From Frankia nepalensis (GTDB lineage Bacteria; Actinomycetota; Actinomycetes; Frankiales; Frankiaceae), in contig NZ_JADWYU010000135.1 in assembly GCF_016786325.1 (NCBI RefSeq), forward strand, positions 22,411 to 65,165: a stretch of DNA of 42,755 bases. The letters are read 5' to 3'. Shown here piece after piece: positions 23,734-32,103 of the stretch. The first letter of the stretch is position 1, and each line of letters begins with the position of its first letter. The translations under genes and the position numbers were made by a program. The notes below the pieces were generated by a model. It saw nothing but the letters and a program-made list of their open reading frames with translations, made no database searches and was not told where the DNA came from.

Positions 23734-23980
23734 CGGCCCGCAAACCCAACGCCGCGGCCACCGCCGCGCACGAGCGCCTGTTCCCCGGCCATGTCTCCCC
23801 GCGCTCGGCGGGGCGGACGCCCAGGTGAAGGGCCACGTCGCGGCCAACCTCCACGTCGGCAACACCCGTACCACCCTGATCGCCGTCCTGACCGGCCTGC
23901 TGCCGTTCATCGGCTACCCCCGGACCCTCAACGCCCTGGCCGCCATCGACGCCGTCACCCCGGCCGGCGGCGCCCCGCCC
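23730..23980 (+). pseudogene. Decayed carboxymuconolactone decarboxylase-family gene
   Basis: GTG 23730 overlaps the dehydrogenase stop by 4 bases and opens a frame with NAAATAAHERLFPGHVS, which resembles the N terminus of CMD-family proteins. It hits a stop at about 23828. In another frame, from about 23816, the typical CMD C terminus appears: GHVAANLHVGNTR, then LTGLLPFIGYPRTLNALAAI. The central catalytic region (the CxxxH helix) is missing, so an internal deletion that also shifted the frame has destroyed the gene. CMD proteins are AhpD-like peroxidases or decarboxylases often found with SDR and alcohol dehydrogenase genes. Confidence 0.75.
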
Positions 23981-23993
23981 CGAGGGAAAACGC

Positions 23994-24385
23994 ATGACCA
24001 CCCGTACCTGGCTCATCACGGCGTCAGCAGTGGCTTCGGCCACGCCCTGACCACCCAGCTGCTGGAACGCGCAGACCGCGTCATCGGCACCGTCCGCAAC
24101 CTGGACAAGGTCGCCGACCTGCGCGAGAAGTACCCCGACACCTTCGACGCGCAGATCCTGGACGTCACCGTCACCGCCGCCGTGCGCACGACGGTGGACG
24201 TCGCGTTCGCCGCCGGCCGCGTCGACGTGATCGTCTCCAACGCCGGCTACGGCCTGTTCGGCGCCGCCGAGGAGATCACCGACGCCCAGGTCGACCACAT
24301 CATCGCCACCAACCTCACCGGCTCCATCACCCTGATCCGCGCCGCGCTGCCGCATCTGCGCGCCCAGGAGACCGGATTGAACATT
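23994..24385 (+). pseudogene. Frameshifted and truncated short-chain dehydrogenase/reductase gene
   Basis: ATG 23994 begins MTTRTWLIT, a normal SDR start. The frame breaks at about 24021, where one base seems to be missing in the first glycine of the cofactor motif. In the shifted frame the SDR continues cleanly: GVSSGFGHALTTQLLERADR, then DVIVSNAGYGLFGAAEEITD and IRAALPHLRAQE. Similarity stops at about 24380, before the catalytic Ser and YxxxK, so about half of the gene is lost. The sequence from there to about 24600 shows no recognisable gene. The cause of the truncation is not visible; no insertion-sequence end is evident. Confidence 0.82.
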
Positions 24386-24603
24386 GCGCATGGAGCGCGG
24401 ACGCCCGACGGGCGGTCATGGCTGGAGAAAAGGGCCTGTACTGTTTCGACCTGCTGCGGCCCGCGGATCGGTAGCACGTTCCCACGTCGCCGCGTCCGTC
24501 CCCGGTAAGGCATACAACTTCTTCAGCGCGATCCCCGTTCGGGACCCGGAGCGGGTCCGGGAATCCGCGACGAGCCCGGTCGGTCACGGGCGCAGGGGTG
24601 GCG

Positions 24604-24732
24604 TCAGAACCGGTCGCCGAGACCGAGGCGGTCGTGTGTCTTGCGGGCGCGCCGGTCTTGTGCGCTGGCCGCGTAGCGACCGTCCGTGTTTGGGAGTGTG
24701 GTGTTGATGTCTCGGGTTCTGGGGCGCGTCAC
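24604..24732 (-). CDS. Candidate 42-residue small protein coupled to the response regulator
   Basis: GTG 24732-24730 overlaps the TGA (24731-24729) of the response regulator gene in the GTGA manner used elsewhere in the window. The 42 codons encode a hydrophilic, Arg-rich peptide (MTRPRTRDINTTLPN... ending THDRLGLGDRF) without cysteines, membrane segments or a recognised domain. Existence is inferred from the start-stop overlap and non-random composition only; it is too short for codon statistics. If real, it would be made with the regulator and could act with it. Confidence 0.4.
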   Translation of the reverse strand: MTRPRTRDINTTLPNTDGRYAASAQDRRARKTHDRLGLGDRF

Positions 24733-25163
24733 CGTCGGGGGAGTCGGACGAGGCCGAGGTAGAAGTCGTCGATGGTGTGGACGGTGTCGAGGAAGGCGTC
24801 GAGGTCGGTGGGTTTGCTGACGTAGGCGTTGGCGTGCAGTTCGTAGCTGGACGCGACGTCGTCGGGGGCGTCGGAGGTGGTGAGGATCACGACCGGGATG
24901 CGGTGCAGGTCGGGGTCGGCTTTGATCGCGGCGAGGGTCTCGCGGCCGTCCATCCTCGGCATGTTCAGGTCGAGGATGATCAGGTCGGGACGGCGCCGGG
25001 CCGGGTCGCGCAGGTATTCCAGTGCCTGGATGCCGTCGCTGACCTGGTGCAGTCGTTGACCGAAGCCGCGGACGAGGAACGCTTCCTCGATGAGAAGGGC
25101 GTCACCGGGGTCGTCCTCGACGAGCAGGACGTCGTAGGGGCGGCTCGGCGCCGCGGCGGTCAT
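24729..25163 (-). CDS. Single-domain response regulator (Rcp1/CheY-like)
   Basis: A 144-residue stand-alone receiver domain. Acidic residues Glu16, Asp17 and Asp18 are in LLVEDDPGDALLIEEAF. The phosphoacceptor is Asp65 in LIILDLNMPRMDG, Thr is in ILTTSD, and Lys is in YVSKPTDL. The expanded first loop and the alpha-4/alpha-5 face are of the Rcp1 type that partners phytochrome-like histidine kinases. No output domain, so it probably works by protein-protein contact or phosphotransfer. It is divergent from a kinase whose dimerisation helix (FAYVASHDLQEPLRKV) is also of the phytochrome-partner class. ATG 25163 is chosen; an upstream in-frame start at 25238 adds Pro-rich residues without homology. 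Confidence 0.93.
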   Translation of the reverse strand: MTAAAPSRPYDVLLVEDDPGDALLIEEAFLVRGFGQRLHQVSDGIQALEYLRDPARRRPDLIILDLNMPRMDGRETLAAIKADPDLHRIPVVILTTSDAPDDVASSYELHANAYVSKPTDLDAFLDTVHTIDDFYLGLVRLPRR

Positions 25164-25265
25164 CAAGGCCGGGGTCTCCCTCAGCTGTGGGGGTGGAGCC
25201 GTCGGGGGTGCGTCATCATTGCACGCCCTACCCGCCATCTGTGGTGATCATGACCGGCGAAGGCA

Positions 25266-25280
25266 GGCAGGCCACCTGCC
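25266..25280. promoter_or_regulatory. Small perfect dyad in the divergent regulator/kinase gap
   Basis: GGCAGG and CCTGCC flank CCA at 25266-25280. The gap 25164-25464 (301 bases) between the divergent regulator and kinase genes contains no supported gene and must hold both promoters. This dyad is the only clear structure seen there. Confidence 0.3.
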
Positions 25281-25464
25281 GTTGCGATGCGCGTGCGGCG
25301 GTCACCGCCGGGCGCCCGCGCGCATGGTCCGGGGCCGGGGATGGTGTGCCGCTGTGGGGCTCCCGGCGAGTGGACGTGGCGGGGTGGAGTCCAGACTCCT
25401 GGCGAACCGCTACGGGCGTCAGCGCGTGGGCGGGCAGGCGTGCGACGGGCGGAGGGCAGGGATC

Positions 25465-27093
25465 GTGGTGGTCGAGGAGGCGGTCGTCGAAGGGGGTGGC
25501 GGGCCATCGGCCGAGCCCGCGGGGGCGCCGGGGCGGGCGTCTGGGTGGACGACGAGCCGCTGGTTGTCGGTGGGGGTCGGCGCCGCGCTCACCGTGCTGG
25601 TCGTGCTGGGCGTGCTCGGGGGGTGGCTGCTGGCGCACGGGACGGCGGTGAACCAGCGGCTGATCAACCGGAGCACCCCGGCGCTGATCGGCGCGGTGCG
25701 GCTGGACAACGCTCTGATCAACCAGGAGACCGGGGTCCGCGGCTACGGGATGACCGGCCGGTCCGAGTTCCTGGAGCCCTACCACCTCGGGGTCGCGGCG
25801 CAGGACCGCACCGTCGCGGATCTGCGCCGGCTACTGACCGCGGAAGGGGTCGGCGCCGCGGCCCTCGACGCCGTGCTCGCCCGGGCCGCCGACTGGCACC
25901 GGGTATACGCGGACCGGGTCGTGGCCGCGCCGCCCGGCCAGCCCGTCGAGGTCGCGACCACGCAGGCCGCCACGGGCAAGGCCGCGTTCGACGCGCTGCG
26001 CGCGGCCAGCAACGCCCTGCAGGGCGAGCTCACCGCCTCCCGCGCCCAGGCGGGCGCGGATCTGGTGCACGTACGGACCGTGCGGAACTGGACCTTCTCC
26101 GCGATCGCCGCCGTGATCCTCGCCGGCGCCGTCCTGGCCTTCGTGGGACTGCGCCGCGCGGTGTCCGGGCCGCTGTCCCGGCTCGCCGCCGACGCCACCC
26201 GGGTCTCGGCCGGCAGCTTCGACCATCCCATCCAGCCCAGCGGCCCGGCTGACATCCAGACGGTGGCGGGCGCGGTCGAGCGGATGCGCCGCCGCCTCGC
26301 CGCCGAACTGCAAACCTCCGAACAGGCCCGCCACGTCCTTGACCGCCAGGCCGAGGAACTGCGCCGGTCCAACACCGACCTCGAACAGTTCGCCTACGTC
26401 GCCTCCCACGACCTGCAGGAGCCCCTGCGCAAGGTGATCAGCTTCTGCCAGCTGCTGGAACGCCGCTACACCGGCCAGCTCGACGACCGCGCCGACAAGT
26501 ACATCGCGTTCATCGTCGACGGCGCGGCGCGGATGCAGAAACTCATCCAGGACCTGCTCGCGTTCTCCCGCGCCGGCCGCGCCGGCACCGCGATCGAGCC
26601 CGTCGACCTCGAACAGGTCTATCACCGGGCCGTCGACAGCCTCACCCTGACCATCGACGAGACCGACGCCCAGCTCTCCCACGACCCGCTGCCCACCGTC
26701 CCGGGCCATGGCGCGTCCCTGGAGATGCTGCTGACCAACCTGCTGGGCAACGCCCTGAAGTTCCGCCACCCGGAACGCACCCCGGTCATCCATGTCGGAG
26801 CCGACCGCGACGGCGACACGTGGCGCCTGTCGGTGACCGACAACGGCATCGGGATCGACCCGCAGTTCAGCGAGAAGGTCTTCGTCATCTTCCAACGACT
26901 CCACAGCCGCGACGCCTACCCCGGCACCGGCATCGGCCTCGCCCTCTGTCGCAAGATCGTCGAGTTCCACGGCGGACACATCGACCTCGACAACGGCTAC
27001 ACCGACGGCACCCGCATGATCCTCACGCTGCCCGTGGCGGGCTCCATCACCCCGGCCGCGCTCATCCCCGCCAGCCGCCAGGACGACTCCTGA
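25465..27093 (+). CDS. CHASE3-HAMP sensor histidine kinase
   Basis: About 542 residues from GTG 25465, which follows GGAGG at 25451-25455. TM1 is at about 39-62 (VGVGAALTVLVVLGVLGGWL). An extracytoplasmic CHASE3 domain follows (LIGAVRLDNALINQETGVRG then YGMTGRSEFLEPYH). TM2 is FSAIAAVILAGAVLAFVGL. A HAMP domain and a coiled coil follow, then a HisKA helix with the phosphorylated histidine in YVASHDLQEPLRK. The ATPase domain has LLTNLLGNALKFRHPE (N box), DNGIGIDPQFSEKVF (G1/F) and GTGIGLALCRKI (G2). The likely partner is the divergent single-domain regulator at 24729-25163. The CHASE3 ligand is unknown. Confidence 0.93.
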   Translation: MVVEEAVVEGGGGPSAEPAGAPGRASGWTTSRWLSVGVGAALTVLVVLGVLGGWLLAHGTAVNQRLINRSTPALIGAVRLDNALINQETGVRGYGMTGRSEFLEPYHLGVAAQDRTVADLRRLLTAEGVGAAALDAVLARAADWHRVYADRVVAAPPGQPVEVATTQAATGKAAFDALRAASNALQGELTASRAQAGADLVHVRTVRNWTFSAIAAVILAGAVLAFVGLRRAVSGPLSRLAADATRVSAGSFDHPIQPSGPADIQTVAGAVERMRRRLAAELQTSEQARHVLDRQAEELRRSNTDLEQFAYVASHDLQEPLRKVISFCQLLERRYTGQLDDRADKYIAFIVDGAARMQKLIQDLLAFSRAGRAGTAIEPVDLEQVYHRAVDSLTLTIDETDAQLSHDPLPTVPGHGASLEMLLTNLLGNALKFRHPERTPVIHVGADRDGDTWRLSVTDNGIGIDPQFSEKVFVIFQRLHSRDAYPGTGIGLALCRKIVEFHGGHIDLDNGYTDGTRMILTLPVAGSITPAALIPASRQDDS

Positions 27094-27197
27094 GCCGACC
27101 GCTCTCCGTCGCAGGGTCTCCGCCGGCGACGACGGCGCGTCGGCGGACCCGGGTCGTCCACAACGGCCGGTCCGGCGGCGGCATTCGAGAACCCGGG

Positions 27198-27226
27198 TGG
27201 CCGGGGGTCGGGAACACCCCCGGCCA
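27198..27226. terminator. Strong bidirectional hairpin between convergent genes
   Basis: TGGCCGGGGGT (27198-27208) and ACCCCCGGCCA (27216-27226) form a perfect 11-base stem around a 7-base loop. It lies midway in the 165-base gap between the convergent histidine kinase stop (27093) and lcp stop (27259). It lacks a long T run, as is common in actinomycete terminators. Confidence 0.7.
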
Positions 27227-27232
27227 GCCCAC

Positions 27233-27268
27233 GACGGGTCAGGACGGGTCAGGACGGGTCAGGACGGG
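27233..27268. repeat. Tandem 10-base repeat spanning the lcp stop codon
   Basis: Three exact copies of gacgggtcag (27233-27262) plus a partial fourth. On the minus strand each copy supplies CCTGA, so the lcp stop at 27259-27261 is followed by further TGA trinucleotides every ten bases. Probably slippage expansion of the region at the stop codon. Confidence 0.8.
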
Positions 27269-28470
27269 CGGTTGATCTGCGGGATCTCGATGCTGATCGT
27301 CTGTCCCTCGGACAGGAACAGCAGGGCCAGCTTGCGGAGGAACTCGTCGAAGAGCCAGTAGGCCTGCGGCACCAGCGGGAGGGGTAGCAGGCCTTCCCGG
27401 ACGGCGATGAAGGGGCCCCAGGCCGTGCGCAGGAGCGTGTCCCAGACCGGGTCGCGGGGGATGTCCAGCCAGCCAGCGATCTTGTCGCCGAGCATGAACC
27501 GTGTGAACGAGCCGAGGATGGGCTTGCTGAGGATGCCGGCGTCAATCGTGGCGCCGAGGCTGAGGAGGATGTCGGCGAGGACCTTGCCCTCCGGTGTCGG
27601 GGCCAGCACCGGATCCAGGACCTGCTTGGCCTGGGAGTCGGCCTCGGACCAGGACGCGGGGATGTACTCGTCCTTGATGCCGAGCATGTGCGCGCCGACC
27701 TGCCACGAGTGCAGGAAGGCCGTGGACTCGTTGGCAGGGATCGGCACCTTCCACGCGGTCAGCTTCTGCATGACGGTCGTGGGCAGGCTGTGCCAGGTGA
27801 CCATCATGTCGGCCTGGCTGATCGGGATGTCCTCGGGGGCGGCGCCCGACCACTCCGGCGACTGCGGGAGCAGGTGCCGTACCGCCGCGTGCACCAGCCG
27901 GGTCTTCACACACGTCACGATCATCTCGCCGTCGGGGGCGAAAGCATTCCGGGTCCCGATGTCATATCCGAGCTTGGCGGTCTTGGAGATGCGGTCCTTC
28001 ATGTCCGCGCCGCCCTTGGAGTAGTAGACCGCGCGCGCCTCCTTCGGGATGACCGTACTCATCATGCCGCTGGCCAGCCCGTACAGCACACCGAGGTAGA
28101 GCCCGCGCTTCTCGTTGAACTGGTACGCGGTCGCCAGCATGCCCTGGTTGGTCCACGGCGGCAGCTGCCGCGCCTGCTCCATGAAGTCCCGCAGGTCCGC
28201 GGGTAATCCGGCCGGCAGGGGCTGACCGTTCTTCGTCCAGGTCCGCAGCAACTCGTTGACCCTCGGCACGTCACCCCGGTCGAGCAGCGACGCGACCAGC
28301 GGGTCGGCCTCCGGGTCCCAGACCCACCGCGGGTCGGTTCCGGCGCCCGCGCCCGCCACCGACCCCGCGGCCGACCAGGTCCACGGCACGGGCGCCGTGA
28401 CACTCAGGGCGCCGAGGGCGCCCAACGCCCCACCCACCGCCAGGATGTTGCGCCTGCTGATTTTCTCCAT
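27259..28470 (-). CDS. lcp: Latex-clearing protein (rubber oxygenase Lcp), copy 1
   Basis: A 403-residue secreted b-type haem dioxygenase. Lcp enzymes cleave the double bonds of poly(cis-1,4-isoprene) endo-wise into oligomers with aldehyde and ketone ends. A Tat signal is at the N terminus (ISRRNIL followed by Gly/Ala/Leu-rich residues to about 28). The mature protein starts near AGAGTDPRWVWDPEADPLVA, and the DUF2236/MpaB-Lcp domain fills the rest. Residues matching the functional set of Lcp-K30 (Arg164, Lys167, Thr168, His198, from memory) are Arg160, Lys163 and Thr164 in DRISKT and His194 in RLVHAAVRH, all with the same offset of 4. The length matches Lcp-K30 (about 410). ATG 28470 follows GAGGAGGAG. 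Divergent from a TetR gene. Confidence 0.9.
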   Translation of the reverse strand: MEKISRRNILAVGGALGALGALSVTAPVPWTWSAAGSVAGAGAGTDPRWVWDPEADPLVASLLDRGDVPRVNELLRTWTKNGQPLPAGLPADLRDFMEQARQLPPWTNQGMLATAYQFNEKRGLYLGVLYGLASGMMSTVIPKEARAVYYSKGGADMKDRISKTAKLGYDIGTRNAFAPDGEMIVTCVKTRLVHAAVRHLLPQSPEWSGAAPEDIPISQADMMVTWHSLPTTVMQKLTAWKVPIPANESTAFLHSWQVGAHMLGIKDEYIPASWSEADSQAKQVLDPVLAPTPEGKVLADILLSLGATIDAGILSKPILGSFTRFMLGDKIAGWLDIPRDPVWDTLLRTAWGPFIAVREGLLPLPLVPQAYWLFDEFLRKLALLFLSEGQTISIEIPQINRPS

Positions 28471-28621
28471 GCTGCCGCTCCTCCTCGAGGTCGTTCGATG
28501 CCAGCCGGAAACCTGGTGCAATGAAACAAAAACAGAGTCCGTGTATCATTGGGTCATGGCGTGTAGATGATCAAAAGGCTCGTCGCGACGGCGACCGTTG
28601 AGGAAGAACCAGGAGGTGACC
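28471..28621. promoter_or_regulatory. Divergent lcp/tetR promoter region with TGTATCA element
   Basis: This 151-base gap is AT-rich for the window. TGTATCA (28542-28548) recurs in inverted orientation, TGATACA (33370-33376), 46 bases upstream of the second lcp start. CAATGA (28519-28524) and TCATTG (28546-28551) are reverse complements around it. TATCAT (28544-28549) would also pass for a -10 box of the TetR gene. The shared heptamer is a candidate half-site for the TetR protein or a common promoter element. Confidence 0.4.
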
Positions 28622-29299
28622 ATGGAACCCTCGCTGTCCGCGTTCATGACACCGGGCTCGGAGTCGGTGCTGCAACGCGCGTACACCGACGCCGTCGAAC
28701 GGGTCGACGACACAGAGGAGACTCGGGCGCGGATTCTTGACGCGGCGTATGAGCAGTTCTGCCGGATGGGTATTCAGCGGTCGACGATGGAGGATGTGGC
28801 GCGGCGGGCCGGGGTTTCGCGGATTACCGTCTACCGCCGGTTCACGACCAAGGACGTGCTCGTCGAACAGGTGGTGCGACGCGAGTTCCGCCGGTACTTC
28901 GACCAGTTCCTCGTCGACATCCGACAGGCCAAGACCGTCGCCGACCGTCTGGTGCTCGGCTTCGTGAGCTCGTTGCGCGCCGTCCGGAGAAATCCGCTGA
29001 TCGGTGGTCTGATCGCCACGGAACCCGACCTGTTGGTGGCCTCGGTGGTCGGCGACGGTGGGCAGACCCTCGCGACCGTACGGCAGTTCCTCGCCGGTCA
29101 GCTGCGCCGTGAACAGCGCGCGGGTGCGGTGTCCAGCGACCTGGACACCGACCTCGCGGCCGAGCTGATGGTTCGGGTGTCCGCTTCCTTTCTGGTGATA
29201 CCCAGTTATGTCGTCGATATCGACGACGACGAGCAGATGGCCGCGGTCGCCCGCCGGTTTCTCGTGCCCCTGCTGAAACCAGCAGGTGACGAGGACTGA
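28622..29299 (+). CDS. TetR-family regulator of the rubber degradation locus
   Basis: A 225-residue regulator. After a 30-residue N-terminal arm, the helix-turn-helix spans about 36-80: RARILDAAYEQFCRMG, then STMEDVARRAGVSRITVYRRF. The C-terminal helical domain (90-225) would bind a ligand and dimerise. ATG 28622 is set by a near-perfect Shine-Dalgarno sequence, AGGAGGTGA at 28611-28619. It sits between and divergent from lcp copy 1, and ends 14 bases from the convergent oxiA stop. TetR proteins named LcpR are known beside lcp genes in rubber degraders, so repression of lcp and oxi genes, relieved by an isoprenoid breakdown product, is the likely role. The ligand and operator are not shown by sequence. 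Confidence 0.9.
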   Translation: MEPSLSAFMTPGSESVLQRAYTDAVERVDDTEETRARILDAAYEQFCRMGIQRSTMEDVARRAGVSRITVYRRFTTKDVLVEQVVRREFRRYFDQFLVDIRQAKTVADRLVLGFVSSLRAVRRNPLIGGLIATEPDLLVASVVGDGGQTLATVRQFLAGQLRREQRAGAVSSDLDTDLAAELMVRVSASFLVIPSYVVDIDDDEQMAAVARRFLVPLLKPAGDED

Positions 29300-29313
29300 C
29301 CGCCGGATCCCTC

Positions 29314-29790
29314 TCACATGTTCGCGGCACCGGCTTTGACGGCTTCACGGATGCGGAAGTAGGTGCCACAGCGGCAGATGTTGCGTAGGCCGTCGAGGTC
29401 GTCGTCCGTGATCGCACGTCCTTGGGCGGCGACCCGGCGGACCAGCGCCACCGCCGCCATGATCTGGCCCGGCTGGCAGTAGCCGCACTGGACGACATCG
29501 TGGTCGAGCCACGCCTGCTGCATGGGATGCAACTCCCTGCCGACCGTGGCCGGCAGTCCTTCGATGGTGGTGACCTCGTCGGCTGGCTGGAGGTCCTTGA
29601 CGGGGATCGCACAGGGGTTGACCTCCTTGCCGTTGAGGTGGCTCGTGCAGGCCTTGCAGACGTTGATGCCGCAGCCGTACTTGGGGCCGGTGATGCCGAG
29701 GACGTCGCGTAGCACCCACAGCAGGCGCACATCGTCGGGGACATTGACGGTGACCTGCTCGCCGTTGACACGGAAAGTGCGCTCGGGCAC
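29314..29790 (-). CDS. oxiA: Two-[2Fe-2S] small subunit of molybdenum hydroxylase (OxiA-like)
   Basis: A 158-residue electron-transfer subunit of the xanthine-oxidase family. The N-terminal plant-ferredoxin-type cluster is bound by Cys40, Cys45, Cys48 and Cys60 (YGCGINVCKACTSH...NPC). The C-terminal helical cluster is bound by Cys102, Cys105, Cys139 and Cys141 (QCGYCQPG...ICRCGTY). It resembles the IorA subunit of isoquinoline 1-oxidoreductase. In Streptomyces K30 an equivalent pair, OxiA/OxiB, lies beside lcp and oxidises aldehydes released from rubber. The start lies 15 bases after the oxiB stop (29806), so the two form one operon. No FAD subunit gene is present, as expected for the IorAB type. 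The electron acceptor is unknown. Confidence 0.92.
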   Translation of the reverse strand: MPERTFRVNGEQVTVNVPDDVRLLWVLRDVLGITGPKYGCGINVCKACTSHLNGKEVNPCAIPVKDLQPADEVTTIEGLPATVGRELHPMQQAWLDHDVVQCGYCQPGQIMAAVALVRRVAAQGRAITDDDLDGLRNICRCGTYFRIREAVKAGAANM

Positions 29791-29805
29791 GGGCGTCTCC
29801 CAATC

Positions 29806-32094
29806 TCAGCGGGCATGGCTCAGGCCGTCGGTCGGTGACGGGGGAACAGGCGGGACGGTTGGCTTGGGCTCGAAGGAGAGCGTGCCGTGGTTGATCGGGA
29901 AGCTGGTCGGCATGGTCCCGGTCGCGCGGCCGTAGGCGCAGGCCACGGCGGCCATGGCCGGTGCGACGCCCAGTTCCCCCGCGCCGCCCGGCTGCTCCGA
30001 GGTGCTGGGCATGACGATGATCTGGAGGGCGAGGGGCGTGTTCCACTGCCGCGTGTAGAAATAGTTGTCCCAGCTGGCTTCCAGAAAGTACCCGTCGCGC
30101 AGGTGCAGGCTGGAGGTCAGGGCCAGCGCGATGCCGTCGGAGATGCCGCCCATCATCTGGGCTTCCAGGCCGCGCGGGTTGACGGCCAGGCCGACGTCCA
30201 CGGCGAAGACGGCCCTGGTGACCCGCGGCCCGGCGACGCCCTCGCGGATGGGCCGGTTGACCGTCTCCGGCCGGCAGTCGATCTCCACCAGCGCGGCACT
30301 GACGGACTTGTACTCGGCATGGAAGGCGATGCCCTGGGCCGTGCCGGCCGGCAGGGCCCGACCCCACCCGCCCACCTCGGCGACCTTGTCCAGGACCGCC
30401 CTGGAGCGGTCATCGCGCAGGAAGTCGCGCCGGAACCGGTAGGGGTCCTTGCGCATCCGCGCGGCGAGCTGGTCGACGATCAGTTCGCGGGCGCAGGCGA
30501 CGTCGGGCGAGTAGACGTTGCGCATGCTGCCGGTGTTGAAGCCCTTGTCGGTTTCGGACAGCAGCTGGCTGGTTGCCCCGAAGTTGTAGGGCATCGTCTG
30601 ACTGAGCAGGAAGAAGGTCTCGGAGAATCCGATGTCGCCCACCGGCAGTTGCGCGGCGGTGGCCGTGATGATCTCGCCGAGCCCGTGGCCGAGGTCGGTG
30701 GCTACGCTGGTGTGCCGCTGTTCGTAGCCGAGCACGGTGCCACCGAGGTAAGAGACGCGCACTCGGGAGGTGGCCATCGGGTGGACGCGGCCCTGGCGAG
30801 CGTCGTCGGCACGGTGCCACATGAGCCTGACCGGTTTGCCGATCTTCTGCGACACCTCGGCGGCTTCCAGCGCGGCGTCGAAGAACAGCTTGCGCCCGAA
30901 GGAACCACCGCCCTGGACGACGTGCACGGCAACCCTGGACGGCGCCAGGCCGAGCTTCGCGGCGATGGTCCGCTGGGCAACGATCGGCGACTTCAACGCC
31001 GACCAGATCTCGGCACGGTCGGCCCGGACATCGGCGATGGCGCAGTTGGTTTCCAACGCACTGTTGCCGCGGAAGTAGAAGGTGAACTTCCCTTCCACAG
31101 TCGGCGTCAGCGGCGGCAGCCCGAGAGACAGCTCCGCACGCTCCAACTCTCGACGCACGATCTCGTCGGACTTTCCCGCCGCGGTACCGGGTTTCCAGGA
31201 GACACGCAGTGCCCGCACCGCATCGATGCACTGGCCGAAGGTCTCGGCGCGCACCGCCACTCCGGTGGAGATCACCACGACATCGGTGACCCCCGCCATC
31301 GCGCGCACCTCGGCGAGGTTGGCCACCGAGCCGACCTTGCCGTTGAGGGTCGGCGCGCGGCACACCATCGTGGGCTTCGCATCCGGCACGTCGAGGTCCA
31401 TCGCGAACTTCTTGCGTCCGGTGACCGCGTCCAGCGCGTCGATCCGGCTGTGCGGCTTGCCGATCACGGTGAAGCTCTCGCGTGGCGTGAGCTCGACGGA
31501 TACCTGCTCGATTCGTACGCTCGCGGCTTTGTCGGCCAGCGCGCCGAACCCGATGCTCCTGCCGGAACGATCGACGATCATGCCGTCGCGCACGGACAGG
31601 TCCGTGACCGCGGAGCCAAGCTCGATCGCCGCCGCCTCCAGCAGCCGGCGCCGGGCGATCGCGGCGGCGACCCGGATCGGCGTGTAGGTCGCGAAGGTCG
31701 TGTTCGACCCACCGGTGAGCTGGTTGAACACCAGCTCCGGCCGGGCGTCGGCCAGGGTGACCCGCACCCGGTCCAGCGGTACCGAGAGTTCCTCGGCGAT
31801 CAGCATGGCCGTCGAGGTGGTGATGCCCTGTCCCACCTCGGCCCTGGGCAGTGCGAACGACACCATCCCGTCCTGGCCGACCCCGACCGAGATCAGACCC
31901 GAGGTCGGCGCCGCCGCCACGGTCATCAGGTCGTTGAGGTCGACTATGTCAGTAATACCGGGCGACGGCAGCTGAAACTCGGCCGAAGACGCCGCCGCGA
32001 CCGTCGGCCTCAGACCGATCTCCGCCGCCGTCACCAGCGTCGGCGCGGCGAGCACATACCCGAGGAACCGTCGCCGCCCAATGGACTCGCGCAT
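29806..32094 (-). CDS. oxiB: Molybdopterin-binding large subunit of molybdenum hydroxylase (OxiB-like)
   Basis: A 762-residue catalytic subunit of the isoquinoline 1-oxidoreductase beta (IorB) class. It opens with a twin-arginine signal, IGRRRFLGYVLAAP, so the assembled enzyme is probably folded with its cofactor, then exported with the small subunit or membrane-anchored. Molybdopterin-contact motifs include VGQGITTSTAMLIAEEL near residue 95 and GGGSFGRKLFFDAALEAAEV near 400. The expected catalytic Glu is in GGAGELGVAPAMAA near residue 710. It would oxidise aldehyde ends of oligo-isoprenoids made by Lcp to carboxylates before uptake and beta-oxidation. It starts 9 bases after the lcp copy 2 stop. 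Molybdenum cofactor maturation genes are not in the window. Confidence 0.93.
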   Translation of the reverse strand: MRESIGRRRFLGYVLAAPTLVTAAEIGLRPTVAAASSAEFQLPSPGITDIVDLNDLMTVAAAPTSGLISVGVGQDGMVSFALPRAEVGQGITTSTAMLIAEELSVPLDRVRVTLADARPELVFNQLTGGSNTTFATYTPIRVAAAIARRRLLEAAAIELGSAVTDLSVRDGMIVDRSGRSIGFGALADKAASVRIEQVSVELTPRESFTVIGKPHSRIDALDAVTGRKKFAMDLDVPDAKPTMVCRAPTLNGKVGSVANLAEVRAMAGVTDVVVISTGVAVRAETFGQCIDAVRALRVSWKPGTAAGKSDEIVRRELERAELSLGLPPLTPTVEGKFTFYFRGNSALETNCAIADVRADRAEIWSALKSPIVAQRTIAAKLGLAPSRVAVHVVQGGGSFGRKLFFDAALEAAEVSQKIGKPVRLMWHRADDARQGRVHPMATSRVRVSYLGGTVLGYEQRHTSVATDLGHGLGEIITATAAQLPVGDIGFSETFFLLSQTMPYNFGATSQLLSETDKGFNTGSMRNVYSPDVACARELIVDQLAARMRKDPYRFRRDFLRDDRSRAVLDKVAEVGGWGRALPAGTAQGIAFHAEYKSVSAALVEIDCRPETVNRPIREGVAGPRVTRAVFAVDVGLAVNPRGLEAQMMGGISDGIALALTSSLHLRDGYFLEASWDNYFYTRQWNTPLALQIIVMPSTSEQPGGAGELGVAPAMAAVACAYGRATGTMPTSFPINHGTLSFEPKPTVPPVPPSPTDGLSHAR

Positions 32095-32103
32095 TTCGCT
32101 GGC

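Noticed and set aside
23825-24508. Possible CMD-SDR fusion protein of 227 codons
   Set aside because: The CMD part lacks its catalytic helix and the SDR part lacks its start, Ser and YxxxK; the frame arises by chance from two damaged genes.
24385-24600. Insertion-sequence end causing the SDR truncation
   Set aside because: No terminal inverted repeat, target duplication or transposase frame could be found.
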